Part shown: piece after piece, positions 1 through 6,958 of the stretch
How the letters are laid out: the number at the start of each line of letters is the position of its first letter
Numbering within the stretch: position 1 is the first letter of the stretch
Source: an uncultured Pseudomonadales bacterium
GTDB lineage: Bacteria; Pseudomonadota; Gammaproteobacteria; Pseudomonadales; Cellvibrionaceae
Assembly (NCBI GenBank): GCA_947488935.1
Contig: CANLBN010000001.1
Location: 186,001 to 250,000, forward strand
DNA length: 64,000 nt
Direction of reading: 5' to 3'
Notes under the pieces: model-generated
What the model saw: the letters and a program-made list of their open reading frames with translations, nothing else
The model's database searches: none
What the model was told of the DNA's origin: nothing
Made by a program: the position numbers and the translations under genes

Positions 1-1
1 C

Positions 2-361
2 AATTCAATTATTTGGTTGCTTCCTATGGATTTTGTTAAACAGCTTGTAACCCTACGTAAACAACAGGGATTAACCCAGCAAGCACTTGCTGACGCTATT
101 GATTTACATGTTAACCAGATTAAACGGTACGAGGCAGGTACAGCACAGCCTACCCTAGAGACACTCGTTAGGCTCGCTAAAGAACTACATACCACACTGG
201 ATGATTTAGTGTTTGAAGAGAATCAGCGAGGTCCCAGTGATGATCTTAAATTGCAGTTTGAGGCACTGAGCCAGTTTGATAATGAAGATAAGAAGGTAGC
301 TAAGGCAGTACTAGAAAGCCTTATCCTTAAACACAATGCAAAAAGGGCATTTGCACAATGA
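2..361 (+). CDS. XRE-family regulator, copy 1 (5' end outside window)
   Basis: This is a small DNA-binding protein with an N-terminal helix-turn-helix (LTQQALADAI, then HVNQIKRYEAG) and a short helical tail, the layout of Cro/CI-like repressors. It is identical to the copy at 6957-7322. By comparison with that copy its ATG lies five bases left of position 1, so the entry is partial; an internal ATG at 26 could also serve. The 93-aa gene follows on the same strand. It probably represses the promoter of the mobile element, as inferred from operator-like repeats upstream of the second copy. Whether this copy has its own promoter cannot be seen. Confidence 0.85.
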   Translation, partial: NSIIWLLPMDFVKQLVTLRKQQGLTQQALADAIDLHVNQIKRYEAGTAQPTLETLVRLAKELHTTLDDLVFEENQRGPSDDLKLQFEALSQFDNEDKKVAKAVLESLILKHNAKRAFAQ

Positions 362-385
362 GATAATTTTTTAATCGCTGATCAA

Positions 386-401
386 GGGTGCTCGAACACC
401 C
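386..401. promoter_or_regulatory. Near-palindrome between XRE gene and 93-aa gene, copy 1
   Basis: GGGTG-CTCGAA-CACCC is a 16-bp near-perfect dyad with one mismatched pair around a TCGA centre. It lies 25 bases after the XRE stop and 40 bases before the next ATG. It may be an operator or a processing hairpin; the sequence does not decide. The same dyad recurs at 7347-7362. Confidence 0.3.
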
Positions 402-440
402 AAGACCAGCTAACCACCATAGACTAACAAGGAGTCCATT

Positions 441-722
441 ATGGCTGAGCACGATGATAATGCAGGTTTGCCCCTGTCACAAACTTTATTACTACGAGAG
501 CAGTTAACAAAGTTGGAAGATCGATTACACCGATTGCTGGCGAGTTATCAGTTTTATGATACGGCCATTCGGGCCATGACTGCGCCCGATTATATGGAAC
601 ACCAAGTATTAAGTAATGAAGAGTGTCACTTTGGGCTGTACCTGAACCAGCAATGGTTACAGCAACAGGGGGAGGAAGTGATTACCGAACTCATCACCAC
701 ACAGCAGATGATGCGCTCTTAA
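441..722 (+). CDS. Uncharacterised 93-aa protein, copy 1
   Basis: I do not recognise this protein. It is acidic and mostly helical, with a heptad-like stretch at residues 15-45 (LLLREQLTKLEDRLHRLL) that could form a coiled coil, and it has no signal peptide or membrane segment. The start is supported by AAGGAG eight bases upstream. It sits 80 bases after the XRE gene and probably shares its transcript. It is duplicated exactly at 7402-7683. It converges on the immunity gene, with a terminator hairpin between them. It could be a partner of the regulator or of the mobile element; no function can be assigned. Confidence 0.7.
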   Translation: MAEHDDNAGLPLSQTLLLREQLTKLEDRLHRLLASYQFYDTAIRAMTAPDYMEHQVLSNEECHFGLYLNQQWLQQQGEEVITELITTQQMMRS

Positions 723-724
723 AA

Positions 725-756
725 CAAAAAAGCCCAAACCATATTGGCTTGGGCTT
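725..756 (-). terminator. Intrinsic terminator of immunity/toxin-tip unit, copy 1
   Basis: An 8-bp perfect stem (AAGCCCAA with TTGGGCTT, loop 738-748) is followed on the minus strand by a T-rich run. It ends minus-strand transcription after the immunity gene. The plus-strand side lacks a T tract, so it is a weak terminator for the 93-aa gene. Confidence 0.75.
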
Positions 757-778
757 CCATTAGATAGTTGCGCTCCCT

Positions 779-1000
779 CTAATTCTTATCAACCCAATTT
801 TCTTTTATTAACCATGCCTCATCTACGCTTAGTTTTCGAACACCAGAGTTGAGCAAACTACACGAACGAGGAGCTGACCCATCGATCAATGATACCCCCC
901 ATATCTCGTCATCTTCATAGTCTACACCAATGGATAAACATGGGTGACAGGCAGAATCTTCATATATATCGCCAGGTTTTATTTTTGAATCCTTACTCAT
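779..1000 (-). CDS. Putative immunity protein of the Rhs toxin tip, copy 1
   Basis: A 73-aa acidic protein without signal or membrane segment. The start at 1000 (MSKDSKIKPGD) is preferred because a longer frame would run into the toxin gene; this start leaves a 10-base gap after the toxin stop. Position directly downstream of an Rhs C-terminal toxin domain is the classical place for a cognate immunity gene, so the role is inferred from context. The motif GDIYEDSACHPCLSI and the SLIDGSAPRSCSLL segment look like a compact conserved fold, but I cannot name the family with confidence. An exact second copy is at 7740-7961. Confidence 0.7.
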   Translation of the reverse strand: MSKDSKIKPGDIYEDSACHPCLSIGVDYEDDEIWGVSLIDGSAPRSCSLLNSGVRKLSVDEAWLIKENWVDKN

Positions 1001-1010
1001 AGTGTTCAAC

Positions 1011-1802
1011 TCATTTGACCGGGAAGCCAGCGCCTTTTGCAGCATTTTTTACTTTTGAATTAATAGATGTTGGTTGGTTAGAAATAACAAAACCATGCCA
1101 TATTTTTATACAGTTGACATCATCTTTCCTAGTCAATCTAAATTCAACAAGTTCATTGTTCAAAGGATCATAACCGACTCTACGCCTTTCATTTATAGGC
1201 ACAGCATTAGCTAAAGCAAATGTTGGATTTTTAGGTTCAGGAGAAATCCATTGATTACGACCATTTCGGTAACCCCGATTTCCATGCTTAGGATTAGGCT
1301 CATAAATATCTTTATAAACAGTACAACACTGTTCCCCAGAAGATGATGAGTTCGCCGCACTGTCCACTTGCTGAGAAGGGCCAGTCATCAAAAATGAAAT
1401 ACCTCCGAGCGTTCCTAATGTTGCTAGGGCCGCACCTGCACCGCAACCAGCTGGACCAGCCCAAGCACCAGCAACACAACCTGCCACAGCCTGTGCTGCC
1501 TCACCTGTGGGATCAGTATACTTTAGGGGATTAGCTTGACCATAAAGATACGTATTCGGCCCATCACCCAACCCAATTCTATCAGAAGTAATATACCTGC
1601 CCGTTTTGGGGTCGTAATACCTAAACCAGTTGTAATCTATTGCGTCTGACGCAACATCGTAGCTACATCCGCTACAGCCCCGATGCACTCTAGGATCGTT
1701 AGCCGCAAAACCCCGACAAACATCCAAGTCTAAAGTTACAACCCCCGACGCGGGTTTTGGCTTAACTTCACTGTTATTTAAGGTAAGGTTGATCGCTTCC
1801 AT
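1011..1802 (-). CDS. Orphan Rhs toxin tip fused to the end of an Rhs core
   Basis: The 263-aa frame has three parts. Residues 1-57 are not Rhs-like. Residues 58-100 are the end of an Rhs core (RYYDPKTGRYITSDRIGLGD through NPLKYTDPTG). Residues 101-263 are a small glycine/alanine-rich linker followed by a putative nuclease domain (PNPKHG, RRRVGYDPLNNELVEF, KIWHGFV). From memory the last part resembles polymorphic toxin type 17 (Ntox17-like), but this is unverified. The tip is identical to that of the gene at 7972-10815, while the core remnant differs at synonymous sites. No ribosome binding site precedes the ATG, so it is probably a displaced, poorly expressed tip. Confidence 0.65.
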   Translation of the reverse strand: MEAINLTLNNSEVKPKPASGVVTLDLDVCRGFAANDPRVHRGCSGCSYDVASDAIDYNWFRYYDPKTGRYITSDRIGLGDGPNTYLYGQANPLKYTDPTGEAAQAVAGCVAGAWAGPAGCGAGAALATLGTLGGISFLMTGPSQQVDSAANSSSSGEQCCTVYKDIYEPNPKHGNRGYRNGRNQWISPEPKNPTFALANAVPINERRRVGYDPLNNELVEFRLTRKDDVNCIKIWHGFVISNQPTSINSKVKNAAKGAGFPVK

Positions 1803-1834
1803 AACGGCGAGTGTAAACCATTGGTTTATAACGA

Positions 1835-1880
1835 GCCACTAAAATGGGAGTGCGTGTGTTTGCACTCGCTTTTTAGTGGC
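1835..1880. repeat. Long hairpin upstream of orphan tip
   Basis: GCCACTAAAA at 1835-1844 is perfectly complementary to TTTTAGTGGC at 1871-1880. Inside this, GAGTGC (1848-1853) pairs with GCACTC (1862-1867). The combined stem has 16 bp separated by 3-nt bulges on each side. It lies 33 bases upstream of the orphan-tip ATG on the minus strand. Confidence 0.7.
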
Positions 1881-1939
1881 AACGTGCGGCACTGGGGGAT
1901 AAAAAGAACGCAAGCTAGACCCGCACGCATTCCTGTGAG

Positions 1940-2060
1940 CTAACTGATTGGCGGGGTTGGTTTTAGTCTTTTGTCTTTAGCAAGCACTTGCCCATTAGTG
2001 GTTTTTTAATGGGCAACTGGCCTGCCTTTTAGGCCAGCGGGGCAGCCGCCGATTGGTTAG
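1940..2060. repeat. attC-like long imperfect palindrome
   Basis: The 121-bp element begins CTAAC-TGATT-GGCGG and ends CCGCC-GATTG-GTTAG. The outer 5-bp blocks pair perfectly and the central spacers only partly, which recalls the R and L boxes of integron attC sites. A 10-bp apical stem (1988-1997 with 2007-2016) and a side hairpin (2017-2037) lie inside. The core boxes deviate from the attC consensus at one or more positions and no integron integrase is present, so this is only a resemblance. Confidence 0.35.
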
Positions 2061-2355
2061 GGGCACCTAGCCCCTAAACAAACAGGCTGGGCGCAGGTGC
2101 GCGCAGGGCGTGGCTATAATACAGGATGGAGCGCTGGCGGCGGGGTTGCCTGTGAGCGCTTTTGGCGAACATGCAAACACGGTGACAGTGGCGACAGCCC
2201 AGCCTTATTGCACTCTCTCAGGTTACTTTGATGTTGGATAAGAACACCAATGTAGCTGGCGCTTTGGCTTGCGTGTTTTGTTGCAAGCCATGTGACAGCG
2301 GTCGGTGTGGCAGTGTATCCGATAAATCTGAGGCTACAACTCTGATTCTATCTAC

Positions 2356-2380
2356 TGTTCAGGGAGGGATTCGAACCCCC
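2356..2380 (-). repeat. tRNA 3'-end remnant, likely attachment-site core
   Basis: On the minus strand the sequence reads as a T arm (GGGGG-TTCGAAT-CCCTC, one G-T pair) followed by a 7-nt acceptor half CCTGAAC and a discriminator A. No D arm, anticodon arm or 5' acceptor half is found on the 5' side, which holds a coding hairpin instead. Such 3' ends are left as att duplications by tyrosine recombinases that integrate into tRNA genes, and one lies about 500 bp away at 2883-3902. Confidence 0.6.
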
Positions 2381-2382
2381 GC

Positions 2383-2847
2383 TTAACATTTTTTTAAAGA
2401 GAGCACAGCATAGATAGTGCTGTGCTCTAACATGATTTTTTTTGAAGTATTATTTTCCAATATAATGGAATCTATAATTTTTTTAAATTTATTACTATTG
2501 GTATTATTTTTAAATTTTTTAAAAAATACATCAGAGCACATCCTAGTACATATACTTACATCTAAGTAAGATTTTACTTGTTTAAGAGTTTTTTTATATT
2601 GCTTCACAGCATAGATAGTGCTGAGGTTCGATGATTGTTTTTTTGTATCGTATGATACAGGCAAGATAATTTTTTTAATATTATAAGTTGATATATTTAT
2701 AGTATTTTTCGGTGCGCTTTTTCTTTTCTTTGGCTCTCTTCTATATACAATCAATACAGTTATCAATGAGATCGTCACACCTATAAGTGAGATGATCGCT
2801 GTGACCAAGCCAATAATTTCTTTTACATAATCTGATAAATTTTCCAT
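2383..2847 (-). CDS. Uncharacterised small membrane protein
   Basis: About 154 aa from the ATG at 2847; a longer frame with GTG at 2883 would overlap the integrase stop. An N-terminal hydrophobic helix (residues 7-33, GLVTAIISLIGVTISLITVL) is followed by a basic stretch (YRREPKKRKS) and a lysine/asparagine-rich, AT-rich tail. The tail contains the peptide STIYAV twice because a 19-bp DNA repeat occurs twice in the same frame. I do not recognise the family. Position between the integrase and the tRNA remnant makes it part of the mobile element. The ribosome binding site is weak and it may not be an expressed gene. Confidence 0.45.
   Translation of the reverse strand: MENLSDYVKEIIGLVTAIISLIGVTISLITVLIVYRREPKKRKSAPKNTINISTYNIKKIILPVSYDTKKQSSNLSTIYAVKQYKKTLKQVKSYLDVSICTRMCSDVFFKKFKNNTNSNKFKKIIDSIILENNTSKKIMLEHSTIYAVLSLKKC
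2400..2428 (-). terminator. Hairpin at the 3' end of the small membrane ORF
   Basis: AGAGCACAGCA (2400-2410) pairs perfectly with TGCTGTGCTCT (2418-2428) around a 7-nt loop. On the minus strand it is followed by CTTT and then an A run rather than a clean T tract. It can end transcription of the integrase-small ORF unit, but it lies inside the coding frame, and its inner 19 bp recur at 2605-2623. Confidence 0.4.
2404..2422. repeat. 19-bp repeat, copy 1
   Basis: CACAGCATAGATAGTGCTG is repeated exactly at 2605-2623, 201 bp away. The unit is itself an imperfect dyad (CAGCA-N7-TGCTG). Two such sites beside a tyrosine recombinase gene could be arm-type binding sites; that role is an inference. Confidence 0.6.
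2605..2623. repeat. 19-bp repeat, copy 2
   Basis: Exact second copy of the unit at 2404-2422. The 201-bp spacing is a multiple of three, so both copies encode the same peptide in the small membrane ORF. Confidence 0.6.
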
Positions 2848-2882
2848 GAGAGATATTCTAGCACCACTATAAAAAAGTACCA

Positions 2883-3902
2883 CTATAGTTTTGCAGGGTG
2901 CGTGGCCGCGTGGATTTCTCTTAATTTTTCTATGGAGACATGCGTATAAATCTCTGTCGTCGATAACTGACTATGGCCCAACATCATTTGGATAAAACGC
3001 AGGTCTGCACCGTTATCCAGCATATGCGTGGCCATTGCATGACGGAACAGGTGGCAACCACCTGGTTTGTTTATCTCGGCATGATGGAGGTATCGTTTGA
3101 CCAAGGCACCTAAACGGCCTTTGATAAATGGCTCGCCGTAATCTGTTAAAAATAAATGGGTGTCGTCGGGGTTTATCACAAACTCATCACGACACTCATA
3201 GCGATAGCGATCTACCCAATATAAAGCGCGTTGCCCTATCGGCAACAATCGATCTTTTGCGCCTTTTCCTGCTCTAATCATCACCGTTTTTTGTTGGCTA
3301 TCCACATCATACAGTTGCAGGCTCGCGCACTCAGTGCGGCGTATGCCCGTACTGTATAAGGTTTCTAATATGGCTCTATCACGTACACCATAAGGTGTAT
3401 CAGTTTTGGAGACGCTGAGTACGCGCTCGACTTCTTCCGTACTTAATATTGCTTTTGGTAATCTCATTGGCACCTTGGGCATCTCTAACTCACTGGCAGG
3501 GTTGTAGAGTATGTGATTACTTTGCGCTAACCATTTAAAAAACGTTTTGATCGGTTGTAACAATGTGCATTGATAACGCACACTTAATGGCTCACCATTC
3601 TCGCGCCGGAAGTGATAGAGATACTTTTGGTAGCGCTCCAATATTGGTTTGGTAATCGCTCTAGGATCATCTAAACCGCGATCATCACACCAACATATCC
3701 AACGCTGTAACCCTGTCTCACGTTGTTTCAATGTGTTAGCACTTAATCCTTTTACACCACCCCATTCTAGGAAGGCCAACAGATAAGGATATAGCCCATT
3801 GTGGACAATCGGTGAAGTGTTAGCTTTAGGTGCATGAACCAGCTTTTTACGCTTTTGGTGTTTAGTGGTGATACCTCTACGATGCTCTTTGTTGTAGGCC
3901 AT
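2883..3902 (-). CDS. Tyrosine recombinase (integrase) of mobile element
   Basis: A 339-aa XerC/D-like site-specific recombinase. The N-terminal 45 residues are basic; a SAM-like core-binding domain follows (about 45-140); the catalytic domain holds the first arginine in STGIRR, then HLFRH (H284, R287), GHS (H310) and the nucleophile Y319 in EIYTHVS, so the catalytic set appears intact. It lies two bases after the primase gene and is likely co-transcribed with it. The tRNA remnant downstream suggests integration into a tRNA 3' end. It probably mobilises the segment with the primase, XRE regulator and toxin-tip cassette. Confidence 0.9.
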   Translation of the reverse strand: MAYNKEHRRGITTKHQKRKKLVHAPKANTSPIVHNGLYPYLLAFLEWGGVKGLSANTLKQRETGLQRWICWCDDRGLDDPRAITKPILERYQKYLYHFRRENGEPLSVRYQCTLLQPIKTFFKWLAQSNHILYNPASELEMPKVPMRLPKAILSTEEVERVLSVSKTDTPYGVRDRAILETLYSTGIRRTECASLQLYDVDSQQKTVMIRAGKGAKDRLLPIGQRALYWVDRYRYECRDEFVINPDDTHLFLTDYGEPFIKGRLGALVKRYLHHAEINKPGGCHLFRHAMATHMLDNGADLRFIQMMLGHSQLSTTEIYTHVSIEKLREIHAATHPAKL

Positions 3903-3904
3903 TG

Positions 3905-6853
3905 TTACACACCACTAGACGTGCATTCCGATAAAACCGACTCACTATGGCTATAAGCCATAACAGGCTTAGCCTGTGGCATTTTTTCTAACACCGACAC
4001 CCCACCGACTTGGGGCCGACTTGACCCCGACTTATTATATTTTAAGCCTGACTTCTTTTTATCGTAGTGTAATTTATCCGTATCTAATAGCCCCATCAGG
4101 TGATTTTTTTCATCATTATTAGTATCGTAAAGCAGCTCGTATTCAAAGGACTGACCACGACCACCTCGATGCACTAAGAGGTATTCCATTTCTTCCAGTC
4201 GATGAAGGTGTACTTTAAGTTGTGTATTGCCCCACTGTGTTTTTTCTCTAATTAATTTGCGACTAAAACGGAAGTGGCTTTGTTCTATTTTTTGTTGCTC
4301 ACACTCAACCTTTACCATTACCTGTATTTCTTTTAGCAGCTTTCTCGTCTGTGGTGGCAACTCGTCCAATGTGCGCCCTAATATCTCGTGAGCCAGTTTA
4401 TTCGCCGTTTCTATATCCGATAACTCTACCTCGATATACTCGATACTTTCACCATTGTAATCGATGGTTTTTATGTCGCGTTGGTATTGATGAAGTAAGG
4501 CAATGGAGTCGATCAAGGTGAGATACTTTTCATGGTCGCGCCGTGTTCTTGTTTTATCATCGAGGAAGGTTAACTGATCGGCGTAGGGGTTGATTATTTG
4601 GAGTGGCTTTAATAGGCGTTGGGCATTCCTATGCAGGCTTATCACACGCTCTTTTTCTAATTTATTTTGTAACCCTTGTAGTGTTCTCTTTTGTCGCTGT
4701 GCTTGGTGTATCGCTTGGGTTTGTTCACGAGATTCATTCACCGATAACACTAAGCAACGATTCATTAGCTCTTCGTCTATGTCGATAGCCGTTGTCGTTA
4801 AAAACAACATCACCGGACCTTGTACCGTGTATTCCTTCGTCACTAAATTCCCTGTACTGTCGTCTTTACCTGTACTGGCTATAGTGACCTCGCCCTCACT
4901 TTGTAACAGCTTTAATGCATAGCTCGCGTTACTCGCACCTTCCTCTTCACTAATCGCCAGTATTTTATTTTTAAGGTTGGTCTCGCCCATATAAAATAAA
5001 CTTTGCCCCGTCATAGCTGAGTATTGAACGCGCTCCTCTTCGGGCATTAAGGCTAAGATACTATCCATTAGACTGCTTTTACCGGCGGCGCTCGAACTTT
5101 GGATAATGACGGCTAAAGGTTTATCTAGTTTACGGCTTACACAAGATAAGTAACCGGCTAGCTTATTGGTCTCTTCACCAACAACACCCGCACAAGTAAA
5201 ATCGGTTAACACACGATCAAGTAGATTTTTATCGTGCAACAACTCCATTGCCGCTTGTCGTTCCACGCTATCTATTTCTACTGTGTTTTTGTCGTCGCTG
5301 TCTTCTTGTTGTTGCGCCTGTTGTTCCTCTAACGCTAACAGTACTTTACCTAAATCTTTTTTAATCACTTCATCGTTAACACCCAACTCGACATAGGCTT
5401 GATTAATAAATACTTGTCGTTGTTTACTGCTGTATAAATCCAATTTATCTAAGTGGAACTGCTCCTCGCGCTTAACCATTAAATTTATTTTTAATTGGTC
5501 GTGGTGGTTGTTATTAGCCAAACCACGCACACGATAAACTCTATCGCCTAACGTGATTACTATTTCATTATCGTTTTTTTGTACGTCAACAGAGGCGACT
5601 AAAGAAGGAAGTGGCGAGGCGTTTTCATCTATAGCACTATCTTCTACTACAGTGCTTTCTATTTGTTCTGGCAACGGCTCTGACGTTTTTTCTGCCACAG
5701 GTAATACCTGTACCTCGGTCAGTTCTAATTGCCGTTCTGGTGCCTTACCATTACCTAACCACTCCGCTTTTCTAATCACAAGTGCAAGAGTCTTTTGTGG
5801 TGGGCTTACCTGACAGGCATATTGATTCACATCCATATTTTTTGGCAACAAGATACGGAAGGCATCAATATTATTTTTTAGCAGTATCGGTGCTAACTGT
5901 TCCGCTGCTCGATTGCCTGCCTCGTCTCGGTCATAGGCGATCAGTACCCGTTTTATTTTATTGTTGATTAAGGTTTGTAAGATTTCATCCGTAAAGCCAT
6001 TCACACCATAACTACAGGTCACATGCTTAAAACCATGCACCCAAAACGTGAGCGCATCAATAATACTTTCACAGAGGATGATTTCATCAACACCCATCAA
6101 ACCTTGTTGATTGAACACGCCAAGATGTTCACCAGGTAAGTAAGTGTGTTTAGGTGTTCCCTTGCGAAGATTATCCAACAACTTACGGCCATACACTTCA
6201 CCAATCACACCATTCTTATCAACCACAGGGAACACAACCGAGCCATTAAAATGCTCGCGGCCTGTCTCTCGATATAAACCAATACGTTTTAACTGCTCTC
6301 GCATGGCTTCACCGGCTTTGCGGTTTTTTTGGGGTAGACGTAGCCCCAATGTTCTATTGGCGTAGCCAATTTTAAAATAGTTAATGAGTTCAACATTATC
6401 TAAACCACGCTTGGTTAAGTACGCTAATGCTTCGGGGGATTGCTTGAGGGTTTGGTGGTAGTAATCGATAACTTGTTGTAGCACTTGCTGGTCTTCCGCA
6501 TCGGTTGTTATCGGCGCCTCAAGTTTAGGGACAGTGGATTGTTTTATAGATGTAGTACTCGCAGCTAAAGAAGGGTTGTCCTCTCTTAAAATTTCAACGG
6601 CATGACGGAAGCCTACGCCCTGCGTCTTCATTACCCAATCAATCACCGAGCCACCCGCACCACAACCGAAGCAATTAAACAGATTACTTTTAGGGCTAAT
6701 AATGCACGAGGGGGTTTTGTCGTCGTGGAAGGGGCAGCACACCGCGTAATCTTTACCTTGCTTCTTAAGTTGGTAGCCTTGGCTTTCCGCTAGTCGAAGT
6801 AAGGAGATTTCTTGTTTTATCCGCTCTATCTGATCATCCGGTATGCGTGCCAT
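3905..6853 (-). CDS. Primase-helicase: CHC2 zinc finger, TOPRIM, P-loop ATPase
   Basis: A 982-aa replication protein. A CHC2 zinc finger is at the N-terminus (C40, H43, C61, C64), as in DnaG. A TOPRIM domain follows at about 250-340 (ILCESIIDAL, then AYDRDEAG). After a low-complexity, glutamine-rich region near 500 comes a P-loop ATPase with Walker A SSAAGKSS near residue 590 and a likely Walker B in ILAISEEEG. The C-terminus (850-940) looks like a winged-helix DNA-binding part. The combination suggests self-priming and unwinding for autonomous replication of the element, as in plasmids and phage satellites. It is divergent from the XRE gene and adjacent to the integrase. Confidence 0.85.
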   Translation of the reverse strand: MARIPDDQIERIKQEISLLRLAESQGYQLKKQGKDYAVCCPFHDDKTPSCIISPKSNLFNCFGCGAGGSVIDWVMKTQGVGFRHAVEILREDNPSLAASTTSIKQSTVPKLEAPITTDAEDQQVLQQVIDYYHQTLKQSPEALAYLTKRGLDNVELINYFKIGYANRTLGLRLPQKNRKAGEAMREQLKRIGLYRETGREHFNGSVVFPVVDKNGVIGEVYGRKLLDNLRKGTPKHTYLPGEHLGVFNQQGLMGVDEIILCESIIDALTFWVHGFKHVTCSYGVNGFTDEILQTLINNKIKRVLIAYDRDEAGNRAAEQLAPILLKNNIDAFRILLPKNMDVNQYACQVSPPQKTLALVIRKAEWLGNGKAPERQLELTEVQVLPVAEKTSEPLPEQIESTVVEDSAIDENASPLPSLVASVDVQKNDNEIVITLGDRVYRVRGLANNNHHDQLKINLMVKREEQFHLDKLDLYSSKQRQVFINQAYVELGVNDEVIKKDLGKVLLALEEQQAQQQEDSDDKNTVEIDSVERQAAMELLHDKNLLDRVLTDFTCAGVVGEETNKLAGYLSCVSRKLDKPLAVIIQSSSAAGKSSLMDSILALMPEEERVQYSAMTGQSLFYMGETNLKNKILAISEEEGASNASYALKLLQSEGEVTIASTGKDDSTGNLVTKEYTVQGPVMLFLTTTAIDIDEELMNRCLVLSVNESREQTQAIHQAQRQKRTLQGLQNKLEKERVISLHRNAQRLLKPLQIINPYADQLTFLDDKTRTRRDHEKYLTLIDSIALLHQYQRDIKTIDYNGESIEYIEVELSDIETANKLAHEILGRTLDELPPQTRKLLKEIQVMVKVECEQQKIEQSHFRFSRKLIREKTQWGNTQLKVHLHRLEEMEYLLVHRGGRGQSFEYELLYDTNNDEKNHLMGLLDTDKLHYDKKKSGLKYNKSGSSRPQVGGVSVLEKMPQAKPVMAYSHSESVLSECTSSGV

Positions 6854-6887
6854 AAATCCACCATTTGGGTAAAAGCTGTCAAGTATC

Positions 6888-6916
6888 TTGCACTGTTAAA
6901 TTTAGCACACTATACT
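6888..6916 (+). promoter_or_regulatory. Sigma-70 promoter of XRE gene, copy 2
   Basis: TTGCAC at 6888-6893 and TATACT at 6911-6916 are separated by exactly 17 bases, a near-consensus housekeeping promoter. Transcription would start near 6923, about 34 bases before the ATG. The divergent primase gene begins at 6853, so both transcripts leave this 103-bp region. Confidence 0.75.
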
Positions 6917-6958
6917 GTACTTATGTCAACAGTTAAAGAGACCTAGGGGGTACAGTAT
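6912..6958. promoter_or_regulatory. Inverted 9-bp half-sites flanking the XRE transcription start
   Basis: ATACTGTAC (6912-6920) overlaps the -10 box, and its exact reverse complement GTACAGTAT (6950-6958) overlaps the ATG at 6957. A further ACTGT (6914-6918) / ACAGT (6928-6932) dyad lies between. Repressor binding here would block both transcription and start-codon access, so autoregulation by the XRE protein is likely. Confidence 0.55.

Larger units (their letters stand above)
1803..2382. other. Gene-free stretch rich in strong hairpins
   Basis: No convincing ORF is seen in this 580-bp stretch. It contains a series of inverted repeats: 1835-1844 with 1871-1880 (10 bp) enclosing a 6-bp inner stem; 1940-1954 with 2046-2060 (12 of 15 positions) enclosing 1988-1997 with 2007-2016 (10 bp) and 2017-2023 with 2031-2037 (7 bp); 2057-2064 with 2070-2077 (8 bp); 2084-2092 with 2197-2205 (9 bp); and 2265-2272 with 2283-2290 (8 bp). 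It ends at a tRNA 3'-end remnant. It could be a structured RNA or a recombination-site cluster; neither is proven. Confidence 0.6.

Noticed and set aside
1343..1534. 63-aa plus-strand ORF within the Rhs tip, repeated at 8304-8495
   Set aside because: It lies opposite a well-supported toxin frame and shows no domain; repeated only because the tip is repeated.
1940..2060. Integron attC site
   Set aside because: Shape and inner boxes fit, but core boxes deviate (AGCTAAC and GTTAGGG) and no integrase of the IntI type or cassette array is present; reported only as attC-like.
2356..2432. Complete tRNA gene
   Set aside because: Only the T arm and acceptor 3' half fit; the 5' side encodes a hairpin with no D or anticodon arm.
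2404..2623. CRISPR-like repeats
   Set aside because: Only two copies with a 201-bp spacing and no cas genes.
4590..6793. Several plus-strand ORFs opposite the primase-helicase
   Set aside because: None has a ribosome binding site or recognisable domain, and all lie in the antisense of a well-supported gene.
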